From positions 62,001 to 126,000 of the forward strand of contig NZ_JAERQK010000003.1 in NCBI RefSeq assembly GCF_017912535.1: DNA of 64,000 bases, written 5' to 3'. The notes under the pieces were generated by a model. The model saw only the letters and a program-made list of their open reading frames with translations. It did no database searches and was not told the DNA's origin. The position numbers and the translations under genes are program-made. Shown here piece by piece: positions 61,967 to 64,000 of the stretch (its first letter is position 1; each line of letters begins with the position of its first letter). The DNA comes from Motiliproteus sediminis (GTDB lineage Bacteria > Pseudomonadota > Gammaproteobacteria > Pseudomonadales > Balneatricaceae).

Positions 61967-62214
61967 CCCCTTTGGAGCCGACGAGCACGGCGACGGGGAT
62001 TCGATCAGGCCCGCGCAAAGCGCGGGGCGAGGCATGGACGCCGAGCCGGATTGCGGCACAGGCATGTGCCGTTCGATCCGCCAGAATCACCGTTGCCGCG
62101 CGCAGTGGACCCGTAGGGCGGCGGAACCAGGGGAGCATAAGGCACAAGTAGTTCTTTCTTCCCCTGTTCTTTGGAACGTTTGCCAAAGAATAGGGCCGCC
62201 CGAGTGGGCGGAAC
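61967..62214 (-). repeat. Intergenic structured repeat, copy 2 (inverted relative to copy 1)
   Basis: Minus-strand counterpart of 45764-46010. The stretch around TTCTTTGGCAAACGTTCC and the CCGCCC/GGGCGG hairpin is nearly identical; the other end has diverged more but still ends in GGCTCCAAAGGGG. Inner GCCCCGCGC-TTT-GCGCGGGC forms another hairpin. Nothing else is seen between 62215 and 62330. Confidence 0.75.
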
Positions 62215-62330
62215 AAAGGCTTTCAAGCAACACAGCAAATGAGCTTCAAACGCCATTGATTGAGTCGCTTCTCAGCCGAGCAAAAATGTCCGCTCCGCGC
62301 CGTCAGCTGCCGCCTCATGGCCACAAAAAA

Positions 62331-62351
62331 GGCCAGCGTGAAGCTGGCCTT
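62331..62351 (-). terminator. Intrinsic terminator of the symporter gene
   Basis: GGCCAGC (62331-62337) pairs with GCTGGCC (62343-62349), preceded on the plus strand by six A, so on the minus strand the stem is followed by a T-run; it lies just past the symporter stop. Confidence 0.85.
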
Positions 62352-62369
62352 TGCTAGTGTGCTGCTCCC

Positions 62370-63908
62370 TTAGGCGCGGGCAGGTTCGCCCATCAGGGTA
62401 TCGTCATCATCAGCCTGAGAGGATGGCTTGGCTTTCGCTTTGCCGGTCCAGTAGTCGGCGTTTTCAATCCCCAGTTTTTCTGGATCAAAGCTGTACTCGC
62501 TGACCCCCGCTTTCTGCTGTGCTTCGTAGTCCTTCAGTGCTTTCAGCGCCGGCTTGGCCATAAAGAAGATCGCCACGATACCGACGATATTCAGCCATGC
62601 CATCAGGCCGACGCCGACGTCACCCAGCCCCCAGGCCAGATTAGCGGTTTTGATCGCGCCATAAAACGTGGCACTCATCAGGCCCACCTTCAGGGCAAGC
62701 GTCAGGCCGGGAATGTTAAGGCTGCGCTTGATATAAGCAACGTTGGTTTCGGCGATGTAGTAGTAAGCCAGAATAGTGGTGAAGGAGAAAAAGAATAGTG
62801 CCAGGGCGATAAAGGGTTTGCCTACGCCCGGCAGCACGCTCTCTACAGCCATCTGGGTGAAGGCCGGGCTGTTGGCGGCGGCGCTGGCGGTGATGTTCTG
62901 CACCAGGAAACTGTCACCCATACCGTGCACGTTGTAGGCACCGGTGATCAGAATCATCAGCGCGGTAGCGGTACAGACGAACAGGGTGTCGATGTAGACC
63001 GAGAACGCCTGTACCAAGCCCTGCTGCGCTGGATGTTGAACCGAGGCTGCAGCGGCGGCGTGCGGGCCCGTGCCTTGGCCGGCTTCGTTGGAGTATACGC
63101 CCCGTTTTACGCCCCAGCCGATGGCTGCGCCAACACCCGCCATGGGCGTAAAGGCGTCACTCAGGATCATGGCAAAGATACCGGGCAGGGCATCGATATT
63201 CAGGGCCACGATGACGCAGGCGATGATGATGTAGGCCAGCGCCATAAAGGGCACGATCACTTCGGTAAAGCGGGCGATCCGCTTGACCCCGCCAAAGATG
63301 ATAAAGCCAAGGATCAGTACCACGGCCAGCCCTGACATGATTTTTGCCGAGCTCAGCTCGCCCATGCCGGTCTGGATCATCTGACCGGGGCCGAAAGCCA
63401 TCTCTACCGCGTTGCCGATGCTGTTGGACTGCACCCCCGGCAACAGCAATCCGCAGGCGAGGATGGTGGCCAGCGCGAAGATCCAGGCGTACCACTTCTG
63501 GCCCATCGCCTTTTCGAAATAGTAGGCCGGCCCGCCACGGTATTGGCCGTCTTGCTCCTCCTTGTAGATCTGCGCCAGGGTGGACTCGATATACGCGGTG
63601 GCGGCGCCCAGAAAGGCAACCACCCACATCCAGAATACGGCGCCGGGACCACCAAAGCCGATGGCAGCAGCGACACCGGCGATGTTACCGGTGCCGACGC
63701 GGCCGGACAGCGACACGGCCAGGGCCTGAAACGACGAGATCCCCTTGTCGGAACTCTTGCCTGAGAACAACAGGCGCCACATCTCGCCGAAGTGGCGGAT
63801 CTGCACGAAGCGGGTCAGGATGGAATAGAAAAGGCCGGCGCCAAGGCACAGATAGATCAGCGCGGGGCTCCAGATAATGCCGTTCATAAAGTCGACAAAG
63901 GCTTGCAT
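62370..63908 (-). CDS. Alanine/glycine:cation symporter (AGCS family)
   Basis: 512 residues with about eleven membrane helices. AGCS signatures: SFQALAVSLSGRVGTGNIAGVAAAIGFGGPGAVFWMWVVAFLGAATAYIESTLAQIYKE, with the sodium and substrate-site GTGNIAGV, and GWGVKRGVYSNEAGQGTGPHAAAAA. Sodium-coupled uptake of alanine or glycine across the inner membrane is the known function. The C-terminal tail is cytosolic and charged. ATG at 63908 fits. The upstream end of the window (63909-64000) is too short to judge its promoter; I see no riboswitch there. Confidence 0.95.
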   Translation of the reverse strand: MQAFVDFMNGIIWSPALIYLCLGAGLFYSILTRFVQIRHFGEMWRLLFSGKSSDKGISSFQALAVSLSGRVGTGNIAGVAAAIGFGGPGAVFWMWVVAFLGAATAYIESTLAQIYKEEQDGQYRGGPAYYFEKAMGQKWYAWIFALATILACGLLLPGVQSNSIGNAVEMAFGPGQMIQTGMGELSSAKIMSGLAVVLILGFIIFGGVKRIARFTEVIVPFMALAYIIIACVIVALNIDALPGIFAMILSDAFTPMAGVGAAIGWGVKRGVYSNEAGQGTGPHAAAAASVQHPAQQGLVQAFSVYIDTLFVCTATALMILITGAYNVHGMGDSFLVQNITASAAANSPAFTQMAVESVLPGVGKPFIALALFFFSFTTILAYYYIAETNVAYIKRSLNIPGLTLALKVGLMSATFYGAIKTANLAWGLGDVGVGLMAWLNIVGIVAIFFMAKPALKALKDYEAQQKAGVSEYSFDPEKLGIENADYWTGKAKAKPSSQADDDDTLMGEPARA

Positions 63909-64000
63909 TCAACGGTTCCTCTAATAGCGGTTGTATGCCTCTCTGGCGGAGGCTTGCCCAAAGCAGCGGCGGATTATACGGCATTCGATGAGGAAAATTT

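Noticed and set aside
61824-62216. Open frame inside the intergenic repeat (and its counterpart at 45752-46159)
   Set aside because: Reading frames diverge between the copies after about 40 residues, and the DNA conservation follows hairpins, not codons.
63909-64000. Glycine riboswitch before the alanine/glycine symporter
   Set aside because: Only 92 nt of upstream sequence are in the window and no glycine-aptamer features are visible.

Overview
This 64 kb window is a chromosomal segment from a GC-rich gammaproteobacterium, probably of the Oceanospirillales/Pseudomonadales sort. The basis is the order dnaX-ybaB-recR-rnd-ycgL-ycgN, the glnK-amtB pair, the small MksBEF/JetABC-type condensin operon, several c-di-GMP enzymes, and PEP-CTERM proteins. 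The PEP-CTERM proteins point to an exopolysaccharide-linked protein-sorting system (exosortase, not in this window). No rRNA, CRISPR array, complete insertion sequence or prophage is seen.

Layout. 1-4408: one tightly packed, partly overlapping rightward run: dnaX (5' truncated, with a programmed -1 frameshift signal), ybaB, recR, rnd, ycgL, ycgN. 4470-12864: envelope and housekeeping genes (outer-membrane barrel, LytTR membrane regulator, rpsA, the prc protease with a partner, an FKBP lipoprotein, aminopeptidase M18). 12864-16448: a permease, then a TudS/DUF523-DUF1722 protein followed by a MerR regulator that lacks the cobalamin ligands. 16617-20815: an HDOD-like histidine kinase translationally coupled to a REC-PAS-GGDEF-EAL protein. 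20921-27468: RNA helicase, glnK-amtB under a sigma-54 promoter, small conserved proteins and two exporters. 27554-30073: a tRNA 3' fragment, a histidine kinase of lower apparent GC, and two identical tRNA-Asn genes, which together look like the footprint of an integrated element. 30126-35292: beta-helix protein, XRE regulator-xni pair, DUF808, GbsR-like regulator. 35573-41270: jetA-jetB-jetC (MksF-MksE-MksB) closed by a terminator, with no jetD nuclease. 41353-45655: PEP-CTERM protein, di-haem lipoprotein, cation exchanger. 45764-49389: accessory region with an intergenic repeat, an AT-rich membrane gene coupled to a GC-rich membrane/TPR-like gene, and a trypsin-like protease. 49574-54452: flavodiiron protein with its own sigma-54 promoter, HAD phosphatase, TetR regulator, parvulin, and a second PEP-CTERM-like protein. 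54493-63908: signalling genes (REC-histidine kinase, HD-GYP, diguanylate cyclase), cytochrome P460, yebC, periplasmic binding protein, TerB-like protein, a second inverted copy of the intergenic repeat, and an alanine/glycine symporter.

Regulatory themes. Four good -24/-12 (sigma-54) promoters can be read by eye: glnK-amtB, the flavodiiron gene, and both PEP-CTERM genes. The two PEP-CTERM genes, 12 kb apart, also share a 17-nt upstream motif (TGTAAAWTWWTWYGACA), so they look like members of one regulon. Three c-di-GMP enzymes and three histidine kinases suggest that surface and exopolysaccharide control is a major theme. The best candidates for new biology are the jetABC operon without jetD, the composite AT-rich/GC-rich membrane operon at 46101-48471, and the PEP-CTERM regulon motif.
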